Below are positions 50,101 through 63,146 of a DNA stretch of 64,000 nt, in pieces. Origin of the DNA: Owenia fusiformis (taxonomy: Eukaryota; Annelida; Polychaeta; Sabellida; Oweniidae); the NCBI GenBank assembly GCA_903813345.2, contig CAIIXF020000006.1, positions 804,001 to 868,000 on the forward strand. The letters run 5' to 3'. How positions within the stretch are numbered: position 1 is the first letter of the stretch; every line of letters starts with the position of its first letter. The translations under genes were made by a program, and so were the position numbers. Below the pieces are notes generated by a model. The model was not told the DNA's origin. It saw only the letters and a program-made list of their open reading frames with translations, and searched no databases.

Positions 50101-51240
50101 GTGTGACAGTGAAGAATTTAGGACGGAAAATCCAAAATGGCCACCTTAAAATTTACCCAGAATGCCCAAAAACTAATCAGTTCGTAACTTTGATACGTAG
50201 AAACATCCCTGAAAATTTCAGATGAATCTTGGCTGGAAACCTGTAGACAAGTCTTGAAAGTGAAGATTTTAGGACGGAAAATCCAAAATGGCCACCTTAA
50301 AATTTACCCAGAATGCCAAAAACTAATCAGTTGTTAACTTTGATATGTAGAAACATCCCTGTAAATTTCAAATGAATCCGTCAAATGGTTTGGCTGGAAA
50401 CCTGTAGACAAGTCTTGAAAGTGAAGATTTTAGGACTGAAAATCCAAAATGGCCACCTTAAATTTTACCCAGAATGCCAAAAACTAATCAGTTCTTAACT
50501 TTGATACGTAGAAACATCCCTGAAAATTTCAGATGAATCCGTCAAATGGTTTGGCTGGAAACCTGTAGACAAGTCTTGAAAGATTTTAGGACGGAAAATC
50601 CAAAATGGCTAGTGTTGTCGCGATTAATCGATACATCGCGATATACATCGCCAAAGCTGATTCTGGCGATGCATCGATGTCTGAAACAAAACATCGATGT
50701 TTTTAAAAAAAAAGAAATTGCTAAAAATCACCCTTATCTTATCTTATTTTGACGCAAATCGCTTACCTTTCTCATGTCTTATTTCATTTTTCAATGTTTT
50801 CTGATATTCTTTCGCTTTAAATTGTTTTAGCTAGTCGATATGAACCATTAATCTAAAAAAATTACTTTACTTTCATTTCACCGTTACTAGAAGTTCCCGG
50901 ATGTACCGGATGTTCGGTATTTTAGTGCATTAGCGTTCGGTATTTCAGTGCACTTTTCTCAGACTTTTTCTCGATGTACATCGCGATGTGCATCGATGTT
51001 AACTACTGAAAATTGCAGATGCATCGATGTACGATTATGGCACATCGCGACAACACTAAAAATGGCCACCTTTAAATTTACCCAGAATGTCCAAAAACTC
51101 ATCAGTTGTTAACTTTGATATGTAGAAACATCCCTGTAAATTTCAAATGAATCCGTCAAATGGTTTGGCTGGAAACCTGTAGACAAGTCTTGAAAGAGAA
51201 GATTTTAGGACGGAAAATCCAAAATGGCCACCTTAAAGGA
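50100..51240. repeat. About 155-bp tandem array, interrupted by a MITE (copy 1)
   Basis: Four to six units with TTTTAGGACGGAAAATCCAA, AATGGCCACCTTAAAATTTA, ACTTTGATACGTAGAAACAT, GAATCCGTCAAATGGTTTGG and GGAAACCTGTAGACAAGTCT. The array is split by the 449-bp element at 50610-51058. The same layout lies at 61998-63146. There is no coding capacity. Confidence 0.85.
50610..51058. mobile_element. hAT-type MITE with 8-bp target duplication (copy 1)
   Basis: 449 bp, ends TAGTGTTGTCGCGAT and ATCGCGACAACACTA, flanked on both sides by AAAATGGC (50602-50609 and 51059-51066). An 8-bp duplication and these ends indicate the hAT superfamily. Inside, ATCGATGT/ACATCGAT words are repeated in both orientations near both ends. 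No transposase. It was inserted into a unit of the 155-bp array before the 12-kb duplication, since the second copy has it at the same place. Confidence 0.85.
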
Positions 51241-53358
51241 CAGGTGGCGGTAAACCCCTCTTTTAGCCCCCCTACAAAACAAGTATATATTGACATGGAA
51301 TTGAAGAGGAAGTATGACTCATTACTTAAAATGTGATTTCTGAGAGTTTTGACATTTGACCTTGACACTAGGGTGGTTTAAAGGTCAACTTTGAGAGTTG
51401 CTATTTTTGTCAAAATTTTACTGTTTCTAATCCAAGAAATGAAAGCAATTGGCTTTATATTGATTGTGACTGATAATAAGACATGTGAATGGAAATAAAA
51501 ATATTTTTAATGAATTATCACGGGCAATTACCTGAAATCTTGAGAATAAATGCCGATATGGGCATTTTTAGGGGGACTAAATTTTCTTGTTTCAAAAATG
51601 AATGTACTTGTTGCCTTTTGAGACTCTAACAGTATCCTAAGCATGTTTCAAGAGTTGGGATGTGATTATTATTATTTTAAATGCCCATGGGCAATTAGGA
51701 TAAAATGACTGCAATTAAATGCTCACAAGGGCACTTCAAAAATAATGGATTTTCTTCATTCAATTGCTTCTCGCCAGTTTTCCATATTTCCATGTTTGCC
51801 ATATTCTAAATAGTTATAGGGTCACTTTTACTAAATGCCCATTGGCATTTGGCGTTTTATCTGGCGGAAGATCGTTTGTGACATGTTTGTTCCTATTGTG
51901 CTTTTTAAACAACTCTCATTTGGGTGAGTCAAGCTAATAAACAATAGCAAAGTATTACTTAACTTTAAAAGGCAATGGCTAGGGTGAATATTCCTCATTT
52001 TTAAAACGTTATTCTTGTATTCTTGAATGTAATAAGTAAAGGAAGTGAAAAAAACTGTATCACATGAAATAAATAGTAGTAATTGGTTTCATTAATAATT
52101 TTCCTCTATTCAGTGGATTTTCTTCCTCATTTGAAAACATACATCCTCATATTAAATTTTGATGAAGAATCAATAAAATATTTATGACTTTCAAACAATG
52201 TCAATGACTGAAATAAATATACAGTAAAGCCTGTATATCTTAACACCTTTCAGATTTAGGAAATCACAATTTCTGTCCAGGCATGCTCTCAGTGAAATCA
52301 TCAAAAAATGTTCAAAAATACAATTTTCTAAAACTGGTATTTCTATCTTAGCCATTATTTGAGTCATTTTTTGGATTGCTTTCATGTATATTATCATTAT
52401 ATGTCATATCTGTTCATTGTTCTAAAATAGTATTGTCAGATGAACTGACTGGCTTATTGGGAAAATCTTAAGAAAGATAGTATTCCTAATTGACAATTTT
52501 GAGTGATTTTGTGTCGGAGCATGTCTCCAAGGAAAATGAGATATCTCTTAATTTCCAATTTGTTGATGCTTAATGCAAGCATAGCAATCTTTTCTCTATA
52601 TTGAACTATCTATCTATACATGAAAACTCATGAAGATTCCATTGAGAGAGTTATTCCAAAATTAGTAGGTGGCATTTTTGTGTCACCCTGTACAATTATA
52701 TTTTCAGCAGCCATTTTGAAGCAATGTGTAGATTTCCAAGTAAAAAGTATTATTTCACAAGACTTGAAACATTGCACATAAAGATGCACTCATCTGTCTA
52801 CGTCATGCATGGTTCAGCCCTGAGTCATCTGTGGGTTAAAGCAGAGAAAAGCAGCCCATGGACAATTCTTTCTTGAGGTTTTGCAATATCTGGTGGAGGA
52901 ATTGTGAGCACATATGTTCCTGAGATCCAAAAGAAAAAGTCACAACAATTCAATTCAGGGGAACTTCCATTGGCACTTAGCCCTTGCACTGATTTTTGCA
53001 ATATCTAAAACTTGGTCCAGAGCCGATTTTGACCCACTGTGCAAATGGAAGGATTTCTCACCCAACCATTACCACATGTGAGTGAGTGACATATCATTGC
53101 AAAGAGGAGAGACGTGGCTTTATGGTACATTGAATGAAATTGATGTGGTCATCACTAGTTTTGTGATTTTACAAGATAACTACTTGTTGCGTTTTTTTGA
53201 TACGCCCTGTATGTGACAAATTGCACTTTACAGTTTATAGTTGCATTTATACATGTAGATGGCACTAGACATTTTATGTTTCAATTCACATAAATAGCTG
53301 GCACATAAATGTGAAGCTTCCTCTTGCTTGCAGTCATGCAATAGTAACCATCAACATT
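51241..53358. other. Downstream spacer of segment copy 1
   Basis: AT-rich spacer without a supported gene. At 52221 a TACAGTAAAGCCTGTATATC end marks a fragment of the pogo-like MITE. Words such as GATACGCCCTGTATG (53200) and GTCACCCTGTAC (52682) recall decayed Tc1-like ends. The stretch after 52093 has no counterpart in the window because copy 2 runs off the end. Confidence 0.5.
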
Positions 53359-53944
53359 TTTACTCTCCTCTACAATCGCTCATAATGGTAAGTCATCCAC
53401 TCTTTATTTTACTTTTGTAAAATTTATTATTCCACAGTTAGCATGATATTCATAGGATAACATGTCAAAATAAATACAGTATTTTTGTAATCAGTGGTAA
53501 GATATAATATTTTTGACAAATTTTCACTTAACCATAGCATACAGTTTTTAAGCCATGACGTATGCTATTTTAGCATTCAAGTGTTTTCACTTAGTTAATT
53601 GTCAAGTGTAAAATAATCAAGTCCTCTTATTGCAAATTAGATTTTATTTCAAATAAATATGCCAATGCCATATTGTATTGTACATGCCATTTTTATATGC
53701 CAGTTTCATATTGTCATATTGTACCCTATTATTATTGCCCTGGCAATGCCATTTTATACTGCACTGTATGATGTTATGTTATGTTATGTTATGTTATTGT
53801 ATTGTATTGTTTTTTAGCCTCTTTGGTTCTGTTCTAATGCGAATAAATTGACGACACCCACCACATCTCCTAGTCGTTGTTTAAAGTTGGTGCCACAAGA
53901 ACCAGGAAACAAAGCAATTCATTGGTGAAAGAGCAAACATAAAA

Positions 53945-53965
53945 ATGGCATTTGACAAGATAGGG
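53945..53965 (+). CDS. Proposed first coding exon of LRR receptor, copy 2
   Basis: Identical to the copy 1 exon (ATG to GGG, donor GTATGT). Splicing to 58899 is in phase 0 and supplies the Met and N-terminal part of a signal peptide that the main exon lacks, since the only upstream start-like codon there is GTG. Tentative until a transcript is seen. Confidence 0.4.
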
Positions 53966-55453
53966 GTATGTATACCATATCAAACAATATCTTCACTACC
54001 TAATACTCTGAATCAAGTTATCCTTTTGCAAACTAAACAAGGCATTACCATGACAAAATATCACCACCTGCAAATGGTTACAAAAGTGTGACATTTGTTA
54101 CAGATGAAGTCAAACCTGAAATGTAACGTTTTTTGTGTTATATTACAAAACTCTTGGAGGCACATGGCGTAAATATTGTGAATAACTGGTAGAAATTTGA
54201 AAAGATTTGATGAAAATTTAAAAAAGTTAGCAATAGTTTAATATTTTGTCTCACAAACTCACTAATGTGACTTTTTCGATTAAATTACGTCATATCTATG
54301 ACGTCAATTTATGGTAAAAAGTCAAACTCACGATTTTGGGAGTTGTTCTATTCAATCCTTTCCTTTTACCATATTTACGAAACTCTTTGAATTTTCTCCA
54401 TTTGGTCAAAGTATACATAGATCGTACCTCTGACTGTTTGGTATGATAATAATGAAAAATAAAAAAGATATGATTGGTAAAAGACAATGCTCCATTTTTC
54501 TTTACAGAGGGAAGATGGTTTTGAAAAAAATCGACTGAACAGTGCTTTTTATATTCACCCAGGTGCTTCACTGAAATGCTTTACTTAAAGCATTGATTAA
54601 ATATTTAGACATTTAAGACTTTCAATCAAATTGAATTAAAAACTAATACAAAATTAATTGGAATAAATTAGCCAATTTTTTGTAAGCAATATGATGAAAG
54701 TTAAAGTTGAGAACTGCCAACTTAAATTTAAAAATTAGTAACAATATTCTTCCTGGATTAACTGATCTATCTTTTTATGGAATAACATATACGTAAATCA
54801 CATTACTATCCCTGTAGTTCACTGAACACAGCTATCTAAAGCCAGCTGAGGAACCGTTAACATAGACAATTTTAGGTAGCGATAATCTCTCAGTTCCAGC
54901 AAGTGCAGAAGGATAACAAATTACATGTGCCGTATTCTCTGTAATTAGCACCCAGGGCGGTTAGAAAATTGAAATACATCATTCAGACAATTTTAATAAG
55001 CGTCCATGTATGAAAGAAATCAGAAATCCAGAGGAATTTCATGTATGGCAATTTTTCTTGCCAAGAATGCCTTATTTTCAACATATTTTTATAATAGTAC
55101 AATAACGTCATTTTGAAAGGCAATATAGTGAAATATTGGACCGAAGACCAGGACGGAAACATCAAGAAAATCTTATACACTGAACGATATCTAATTTCCC
55201 AGCGAAAATTGCAAGTCGTTAAATGCATTCTTGACTGCCTATATTGACTGCCACTATGACGTCACATATTGCTCAGGTTGATATAGTAAAATGTATGCCT
55301 TCTAAACTAGCACTAAAACCCCTAAAACTGGCGTGGCAAGGTGGTAATAATAATGATATGTATTGTTATTGGAGAGAATATGGTAAAGATCGCTTCGACA
55401 ATATTGACAGTGATTGAAGACCAATTTATTTGCGGCACACCTACTTTGTCATT

Positions 55454-58400
55454 ATCGCCGATACTTTCAGAATGTGTTATTGAAGACTCTTGTGATGTTC
55501 ATCATGTACCAAGTGGCCATCCAATGGAAAAAGGTGTACTATTGCATGGTATTATATTGATACTTTCAGAATATGTTATTGAAGACTCTTGTGATGTTCA
55601 TCATGTACCAAGTAACCATCCAATGGAAAAGGTGTACTATTGCATGGTATTATATTGATACTTTCAGAATATGTTATTGAAGACTCTTGTGATGCTCATC
55701 GTGTTCCAAGTGACCATCCAATGGAAAAAGGTGTACTATTGCATGGTATTATATTGATACTTTCAGAATGTGTTATTGAAGACTCTTGTGATGCTCATCG
55801 TGTTCCAAGTGACCATCCAATGGAAAAAGGTGTACTATTGCATGGTATTATATTGATACTTTCAGAATGTGTTATTGAAGACTCTTGTGATGTTCATCAT
55901 GTACCAAGTGACCATCCAATGGAAAAAGGTGTACTATTGCATGGTATTATATTGATACTTTCAGAATGTGTGATTGAAGACTCTTGTGATGTTCATCATG
56001 TACCCAGTGACCATCCAATGGAAAAAGGTGTACTATTGCATGATATTATATTGATACTTTCAGAATGTGTTATTGAAGACTCTTGTGATGTTCATCATGT
56101 ACCAAGTGGCCATCGAATGGAAAAAGGTGTACTATTGCATGGTATTATATTGATACTTTCAGAATGTGTTATTGAAGACTCTTGTGATGTTCATCATGTA
56201 CCCAGTGACCATCCAATGGAAAAAGGTGTACTATTGCATGGTATTATATTGATACTTTCAGAATGTGTTATTGAAGACTCTTGTGATGTTCATCATGTAC
56301 AAAGTGACCATCCAATGGAAAAAGGTGTACTTTTGCATGTTATTATACTGATACTTTCAGAATATGTTATTGAAGCCTCGTACCAAGTAACCATCCAATG
56401 GAAAAAGGTGTACTATTGTATGGTATTATATTGATACTTTCAGAATGTGTTATTGAAGACTCTTGTGATGTTCATCATGTACCAAGTGGCCATCCAATGG
56501 AAAAAGGTGTACTATTGCATGGTATTATATTGATACTTTCAGAATGTGTTACTGAAGACTCTTGTGATGTTCATCATGTACCAAGTGACCATCCAATGGA
56601 AAAAGGTGTACTATTGCATGGTATTATATTGATACTTTCAGAATGTGTTACTGAAGACTCTTGTCATGCTCATCGTGTTCCAAGTGACCATCCACTGGAA
56701 AAAGGTGTACTATTGCATGGTATTATATTGATACTTTCAGAATGTGTTATTGAAGACTCTTGTGATGCTCATCGTGTTCCAAGTGACCATCCAATGGAAA
56801 AAGGTGTACTATTGTATGGTATTATATTGATACTTTCAGAATGTGTTATTGAAGACTCTTGTGATGTTCATCATGTACCAAGTGACCATCCAATGGAAAA
56901 AGGTGTACTATTGCATGTTATTATATTGATACTTTCAGAATGTGTTATTGAAGACTCTTGTGATGCTGATCGTGTTCCAAGTGACCATCCAATGGAAAAA
57001 GGTGTACTATTGCATGGTATTATATTGATACTTTCAGAATGTGTTATTGAAGACTCTTGTGATGCTCATCGTGTTCCAAGTGACCATCCAATGGAAAAAG
57101 GTGTACTATTGCATGGTATTATATTGATACTTTCAGAATGTGTTATTGAAGACTCTTGTGATGCTCATCGTGTTCCAAGTGACCATCCAATGGAAAAAGG
57201 TGTACTATTGTATGGTATTATATTGATACTTTCAGAATGTGTTATTGAAGACTCTTGTGATGTTCATCATGTACCAAGTGACCATCCAATGGAAAAAGGT
57301 GTACTATTGCATGGTATTATATTGATACTTTCAGAATGTGTTACTGAAGACTCTTGTGATGTTCATCATGTACCAAGTGACCATCCAATGGAAAAAGGTG
57401 TACTATTGCATGGTATTATATTGATACTTTCAGAATGTGTTATTGAAGACTCTTGTGATGCTCATCGTGTTCCAAGTGACCATCCAATGGAAAAAGGTGT
57501 ACTATTATATGGTATTATATTGATACTTTCAGAATGTGTTATTGAAGACTCTTGTGATGTTCATCATGTACCAAGTGACCATCGAATGGAAAAAGGTGTA
57601 CTATTGTATGGTATTATATTGATACTTTCAGAATGTGTTATTGAAGACTCTTGTGATGTTCATCATGTACCCAGTGACCATCCAATGGAAAAAGGTGTAC
57701 TTTTGCATGGTATTATATTGATACTTTCAGAATATGTTATTGAAGACTCTTGTGATGTTCATCATGTACCAAGTAACCATCCAATGGAAAAGGTGTACTA
57801 TTGCATGGTATTATATTGATACTTTCAGAATATGTTATTGAAGACTCTTGTGATGTTCATCATGTACCAAGTGACCATCCAATGGAAAAGGTGTACTATT
57901 GCATGTTATTATACTGATACTTTCAGAATATGTTATTGAAGCCTCGTACCAAGTAACCATCCAATGGAAAAGGTGTACTATTGTATGGTATTATATTGAT
58001 ACTTTCAGAATGTGTTATTGAAGACTCTTCTGATGTTCATCATGTACCAAGTGGCCATCCAATGGAAAAAGGTGTACTATTGTATGGTATTATATTGATA
58101 CTTTCAGAATGTGTTATTGAAGACTCTTGTGATGTTCATCATGTACCCAGTGACCATCCAATGGAAAAAGGTGTACTATTGCATGGTATTCTATTGATAC
58201 TTTCAGAATGTGTTATTGAAGACTCTTGTGATGCTCATCGTGTTCCAAGTGACCATCCAATGGAAAAAGGTGTACTATTGCATGGTATTATATTGATACT
58301 TTCAGAATGTGTTATTGAAGACTCTTGTGATGCTCATCGTGTTCCAAGTGACCATCCAATGGGAAAAGGTGTACTATTGCATGGTATTATATTGATACTT

Positions 58401-58957
58401 TCAGAATGTGTTATTGAAGACTCTTGTAATGCTCATCGTGTTCCAAGTGACCATCCAATGGAAAAGGTGTACTATTGTATGGTATTATATTGATACTTTC
58501 AGAATGTGTTATTGAAGACTCTTGTGATGTTCCTCATGTACCCAGTGACCATCCAATGGAAAAAGGTGTACTATTGTATGGTATTATATTGATACTTTCA
58601 GAATGTGTTATTGAAGACTCTTGTGATGCTCATCATGTACCAAGTGACCATCCAATGGAAAAAGGTGTACTATTGCATGGTATTATATTGATACTTTCAG
58701 AATGTGTTATTGAAGACTCTTGTGATGTTCCTCATGTACCCAGTGACCATCCAATGGAAAAAGGTGTACTATTGTATGGTATTATATTGATACTTTCAGA
58801 ATGTGTTATTGAAGACTCTTGTGATGCTCATCATGTACCAAGTGACCATCCAATGGAAAAAGGTGTACTATTGCATGGTATTATATTGATACTTTCAGAA
58901 TGTGTTATTGAAGACTCTTGTGATGTTCCTCATGTACCAAGTGACCATCCAATCCCC
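55454..58957 (+). repeat. 99-bp minisatellite, 36 units (copy 2)
   Basis: Same unit order as copy 1 but one unit fewer, near the start (copy 1 around 43740-43840). The broken units sit at the same places, so the frameshifts predate the duplication. Private changes such as HVQSDHP, CDADRV and SSDVHH were gained by this copy. Confidence 0.85.
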
Positions 58958-60767
58958 TGATGTCACATTCCTGGATATGAGAAGGAAGGGACTGACAGAA
59001 CTAACAGAAGGCACGTTCAAGGAATATCCTAATCTAAAAATACTTCATTTGGACTACAATGCCATCAGTGTAATTGAAACTGGTGCTTTCTCTGGTTTAG
59101 ATTCATTAGAAGAATTAAGTATGGGACATAATAAACTGACAATACTACCAGATGATGCATTCAGTAACTTGCTATCACTGAGATATATTAGATTAGATAA
59201 CAATGCAATTACAATATTACCAGATGGAATATTCAATAACTTGACATCACTGCAAACACTTTACCTGCATGACAATGATATAGCAATATTGCCAGATGGC
59301 ATATTCAGTAACTTGACATCATTGCAAAGACTTTACCTGCATAACAATGACATAGCAATATTACCAGATGACATATTCAGTAATTTGACATCATTGACAT
59401 TTCTTAACCTTGGGATCAATGCCATTACTATGTTACCAGACGGGATATTCAGTAAGTTAACATCACTGCAAACACTTTACCTTTATAGCAATGACATAAC
59501 AATATTACCCGATGACATATTCAGTAACCTGATATCACTGACAAGACTTGACCTTGATTTTAATAACATTATAATGTTACCAAATGGGACATTCAGTAAG
59601 TTAACATCACTGAAAACCCTTTACCTGAATGGCAATGACATAGCAATCTTACCAGATGGCATATTCAGTGACCTGATATCTCTGAAAAATCTAAGATTAG
59701 AATATAATAACATAGCAATATTACCAGATGGGGTATTCAGTAAGTTGACATCACTGACATATCTTAACCTTCAGAGCAATGCCATAGCAATACTACCAGA
59801 TGGGATATTCAGTAATTTGACATCATTATTATATCTTAATTTAAGAAATAATCAACTTCAAGATGTACCGTATGATGTATGTAAGCACATACCAATGCTG
59901 ACAAATCTATATTTGAGTGGAAACAACATAACCACAATACCACCTGAACATATAAATGATATCACTGCAATAAGGGCTAGTTATGTCTGTTTAAATATAA
60001 GATCTTTGGCTAATTCAACAACAATAGCAACAACCTATAAAACACAGTCTTCAACACAGAAAATAGAACAACAATCTACCTTGACATCAGAACCATCTAC
60101 CCTAATAACAGAATCGTCTACCCTAACATCGGAACCATCCTCCTTAATATCAGAACCATCTTCCCTAACATCAGAACCATCTACCCTAACAACAGAATCA
60201 TCTACCCTAACATCAGAACCATCTACTCTAACATCAGAACCATCTACCCTAACATTAGAATCATCTACCCTAACATCAGAACCATCTACTCTAACATCAG
60301 AACCATCTACCCTAACAACAGAATTGTCTACCTTAATATCAGAACCATCTACCCTAACAACAGAATCGTCTACCCTAACAACAGAATCATCAGACAAAGA
60401 CAACCCCTCTTCTGGCCAACCAACAGATGATTCCACAGTCATTGGCTTAGCAAGTGGAATATCAGTTTTAGCTTTCTTAGTTATCATTCTAGTTTTGGTA
60501 ATTGTATGTAAAAGAAAAACTCATAAACCAAAACACAACAGCTCAACAAGTGAAGTAAATACTCAAGAAGATGATACTTATGAAGAAATTCATGATGTTC
60601 CAAAGGGCACACAACAATTAACAGTCACAAATGATGACAGACAAAACGTGTATGAGCATATCAATGATGACATACCACAAGACCCACATAACTATACATC
60701 ATTGACTGGATTACAGGCCATGACTAATGACACTGAAACAGACCAGGCATATGTGAATGTAGCTTGA
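58899..60767 (+). CDS. LRR transmembrane receptor with ITAM-like tail (copy 2, intact)
   Basis: From acceptor TACTTTCAG (58890-58898) one frame runs to TGA 60767; with the proposed exon 1 the protein has about 629 aa. Order: signal peptide (LLKTLVMFLMYQVTIQS), about 14 LRRs of 24 residues of the type LQTLYLHDNDIAILPDGIFS, a short region with a lone Cys, 15 heptads near STLTSEP (probably O-glycosylated stalk), TM helix VIGLASGISVLAFLVIILVL followed by CKRK, and an 80-residue tail with YEEI, YEHI, YTSL and a C-terminal YVNV. LRRs bind ligands outside the cell; the tail fits SH2 partners (YEEI Src type, YVNV Grb2 type). No TIR domain and no cysteine-rich LRR cap. The ligand is unknown. Neighbouring inner LRRs are nearly alike, suggesting recent repeat expansion. 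Confidence 0.85.
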   Translation, partial: NVLLKTLVMFLMYQVTIQSPDVTFLDMRRKGLTELTEGTFKEYPNLKILHLDYNAISVIETGAFSGLDSLEELSMGHNKLTILPDDAFSNLLSLRYIRLDNNAITILPDGIFNNLTSLQTLYLHDNDIAILPDGIFSNLTSLQRLYLHNNDIAILPDDIFSNLTSLTFLNLGINAITMLPDGIFSKLTSLQTLYLYSNDITILPDDIFSNLISLTRLDLDFNNIIMLPNGTFSKLTSLKTLYLNGNDIAILPDGIFSDLISLKNLRLEYNNIAILPDGVFSKLTSLTYLNLQSNAIAILPDGIFSNLTSLLYLNLRNNQLQDVPYDVCKHIPMLTNLYLSGNNITTIPPEHINDITAIRASYVCLNIRSLANSTTIATTYKTQSSTQKIEQQSTLTSEPSTLITESSTLTSEPSSLISEPSSLTSEPSTLTTESSTLTSEPSTLTSEPSTLTLESSTLTSEPSTLTSEPSTLTTELSTLISEPSTLTTESSTLTTESSDKDNPSSGQPTDDSTVIGLASGISVLAFLVIILVLVIVCKRKTHKPKHNSSTSEVNTQEDDTYEEIHDVPKGTQQLTVTNDDRQNVYEHINDDIPQDPHNYTSLTGLQAMTNDTETDQAYVNVA

Positions 60768-61998
60768 TTGCGATTCTGATGATTATAAATATACTAATTA
60801 AGGTGAAAAAAGAGGATATAAGTAATTTAGTGGTACTATAGGAAAAATATTGTAGCCAAATATTATCTTAGTTTTATCAAATCTTTTTCTGATGAATGTA
60901 ACATGTATTTGGCTTGTATCTCCACATGAATTGAGTACCAATGTGTCCCACCAAGTCCCTCTGAAATTATATAACTTAGGTTAGAAGGTTTTGCCGCAGC
61001 CATTTGATCCACAAGTCATCTGGGACCTCACAATCAAAATCTGATATGTTTGGGACAATAGGGCAAAGTCAAAGAGTTTCAATGGGATTTAATGGGGCAC
61101 GATTGGACTCTATGGGGCATCTAGGATTTTGCCACATTGGTGTACGTTTGGCTTAACCATGTAATAAACAGTACAGGTATGTTGTTTGCAAAGACAAGAT
61201 ATTATACATATTTTTCATATTGGGCTTTGACAAATACATTTTTAATAGTTCTTATACAGTGTACATAGTTGTATTATATTATATATGCAAAGACAATGTA
61301 TTGTATGTATATTGTAAGTTTTGTTGCGTGGATATAATTAGTTTAAATCAACTGTTGTATATATACCTTTTTACTGAGCAACATGATTGTTCGACTTTAA
61401 GATCTAAATTAAAGCTAGAATATTGATAAAACAAAATTTGGCAGAAATTCCTGTGAACAGTGACAATACAATATGTGTCATTTTAGGTCATACATCTCTT
61501 ACATTACATGAATTTACTACAGAGTTTGGTGGTTTTGTGAAATTCTGATGGCATTTGACATTAAACATACTAATGTACATGTAGTATATATGGTTGCATG
61601 TGTGATGCATTGTTAAGCATTGAAATGTTTATGACGCAAATAGACTTAAAAAATACAGCTGTCAGCTGTAGTATTATTAAATATATAACTTTTGTTTTTC
61701 TCAATTTAAATATATCAAAAGTTTCTTCTACACTATATAAATAACTTCTGAAAAGGGGATGTGTATTGAAATGTGATAAAGTTAAAAACCACGTTTCCCA
61801 TGTTATTTTCCCATAGTGAAAACTCGTGCTATCCATCGGTTTCAGCATGATTTTGGTCATCGAAAATTGATATCTTCAAAACTAGACTTTCAATACCATT
61901 CTACTTTTGAATATGTTTTAGACCCTTTGTTGAATAATCTTTTCATGCAATAAAAATCAGAACAAGGCACAGACGTGAACAATATCATACCTAAAACA
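60768..61998. other. 3' flank of LRR receptor copy 2
   Basis: Same AT-rich sequence as 48865-50100 with scattered single-base changes. No gene supported. Confidence 0.5.
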
Positions 61999-63146
61999 CA
62001 CCAGTGTGACAGTGAAGAATTTAGGACGGAAAATCCAAAATGGCCACCTTAAAATTTACCCAGAATGCCCAAAAACTAATCAGTTCGTAACTTTGATACG
62101 TAGAAACATCCCTGAAAATTTCAGATGAATCTTGGCTGGAAACCTGTAGACAAGTCTTGAAAGTGAAGATTTTAGGACGGAAAATCCAAAATGGCCACCT
62201 TAAAATTTACCCAGAATGCCAAAAACTAATCAGTTGTTAACTTTGATATGTAGAAACATCCCTGTAAATTTCAAATGAATCCGTCAAATGGTTTGGCTGG
62301 AAACCTGTAGACAAGTCTTGAAAGTGAAGATTTTAGGACTGAAAATCCAAAATGGCCACCTTAAATTTTACCCAGAATGCCAAAAACTAATCAGTTCTTA
62401 ACTTTGATACGTAGAAACATCCCTGAAAATTTCAGATGAATCCGTCAAATGGTTTGGCTGGAAACCTGTAGACAAGTCTTGAAAGTGAAGATTTTAGGAC
62501 GGAAAATCCAAAATGGCTAGTGTTGTCGCGATTAATCGATACATCGCGATATACATCGCCAAAGCTGATTCTGGCGATGCATCGATGTCTGAAACAAAAC
62601 ATCGATGTTTTTAAAAAAAAAGAAATTGCTAAAAATCACCCTTATCTTATCTTATTTTGACGCAAATCGCTTACCTTTCTCATGTCTTATTTCATTTTTC
62701 AATGTTTTCTGATATTCTTTCGCTTTAAATTGTTTTAGCTAGTCGAAATGAACCATTAATCTAAAAAAATTACTCTACTTTCATTTCACCGTTACTAGAA
62801 GTTCCCGGATGTACCGGATGTTCGGTATTTTAGTGCATTAGCGTTCGGTATTTCAGTGCACTTTTCTCAGACTTTTTCTCGATGTACATCGCGATGTGCA
62901 TCGATGTTAACTACTGAAAATTGCAGATGCATCGATGTACGATTATGGCACATCGCGACAACACTAAAAATGGCCACCTTTAAATTTACCCAGAATGTCC
63001 AAAAACTCATCAGTTGTTAACTTTGATATGTAGAAACATCCCTGTAAATTTCAAATGAATCCGTCAAATGGTTTGGCTGGAAACCTGTAGACAAGTCTTG
63101 AAAGAGAAGATTTTAGGACGGAAAATCCAAAATGGCCACCTTAAAG
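61998..63146. repeat. About 155-bp tandem array (copy 2)
   Basis: Same units and interruption as at 50100-51240. The unit before the MITE keeps the words AAAGTGAAGATTTTAGG, whereas copy 1 has lost seven bases there, a difference between the segment copies. Confidence 0.85.
62518..62966. mobile_element. hAT-type MITE with 8-bp target duplication (copy 2)
   Basis: 449 bp with the same ends and flanking AAAATGGC on each side as the copy at 50610. A few substitutions separate the two. Confidence 0.85.

Noticed and set aside
51156-51368. 70-codon minus-strand frame (also 63064-63276)
   Set aside because: It runs across the 155-bp repeat into the spacer; no protein features beyond chance.
54296-55228. 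Minus-strand frames of 80-90 codons before the receptor array (also at 42309-43241)
   Set aside because: Present in both segment copies only because of the duplication; no domain, no splice logic.
60035-60487. Minus-strand 150-codon frame (and its twin at 48132-48584)
   Set aside because: Shadow of the Ser/Thr heptad stalk of the LRR receptor.
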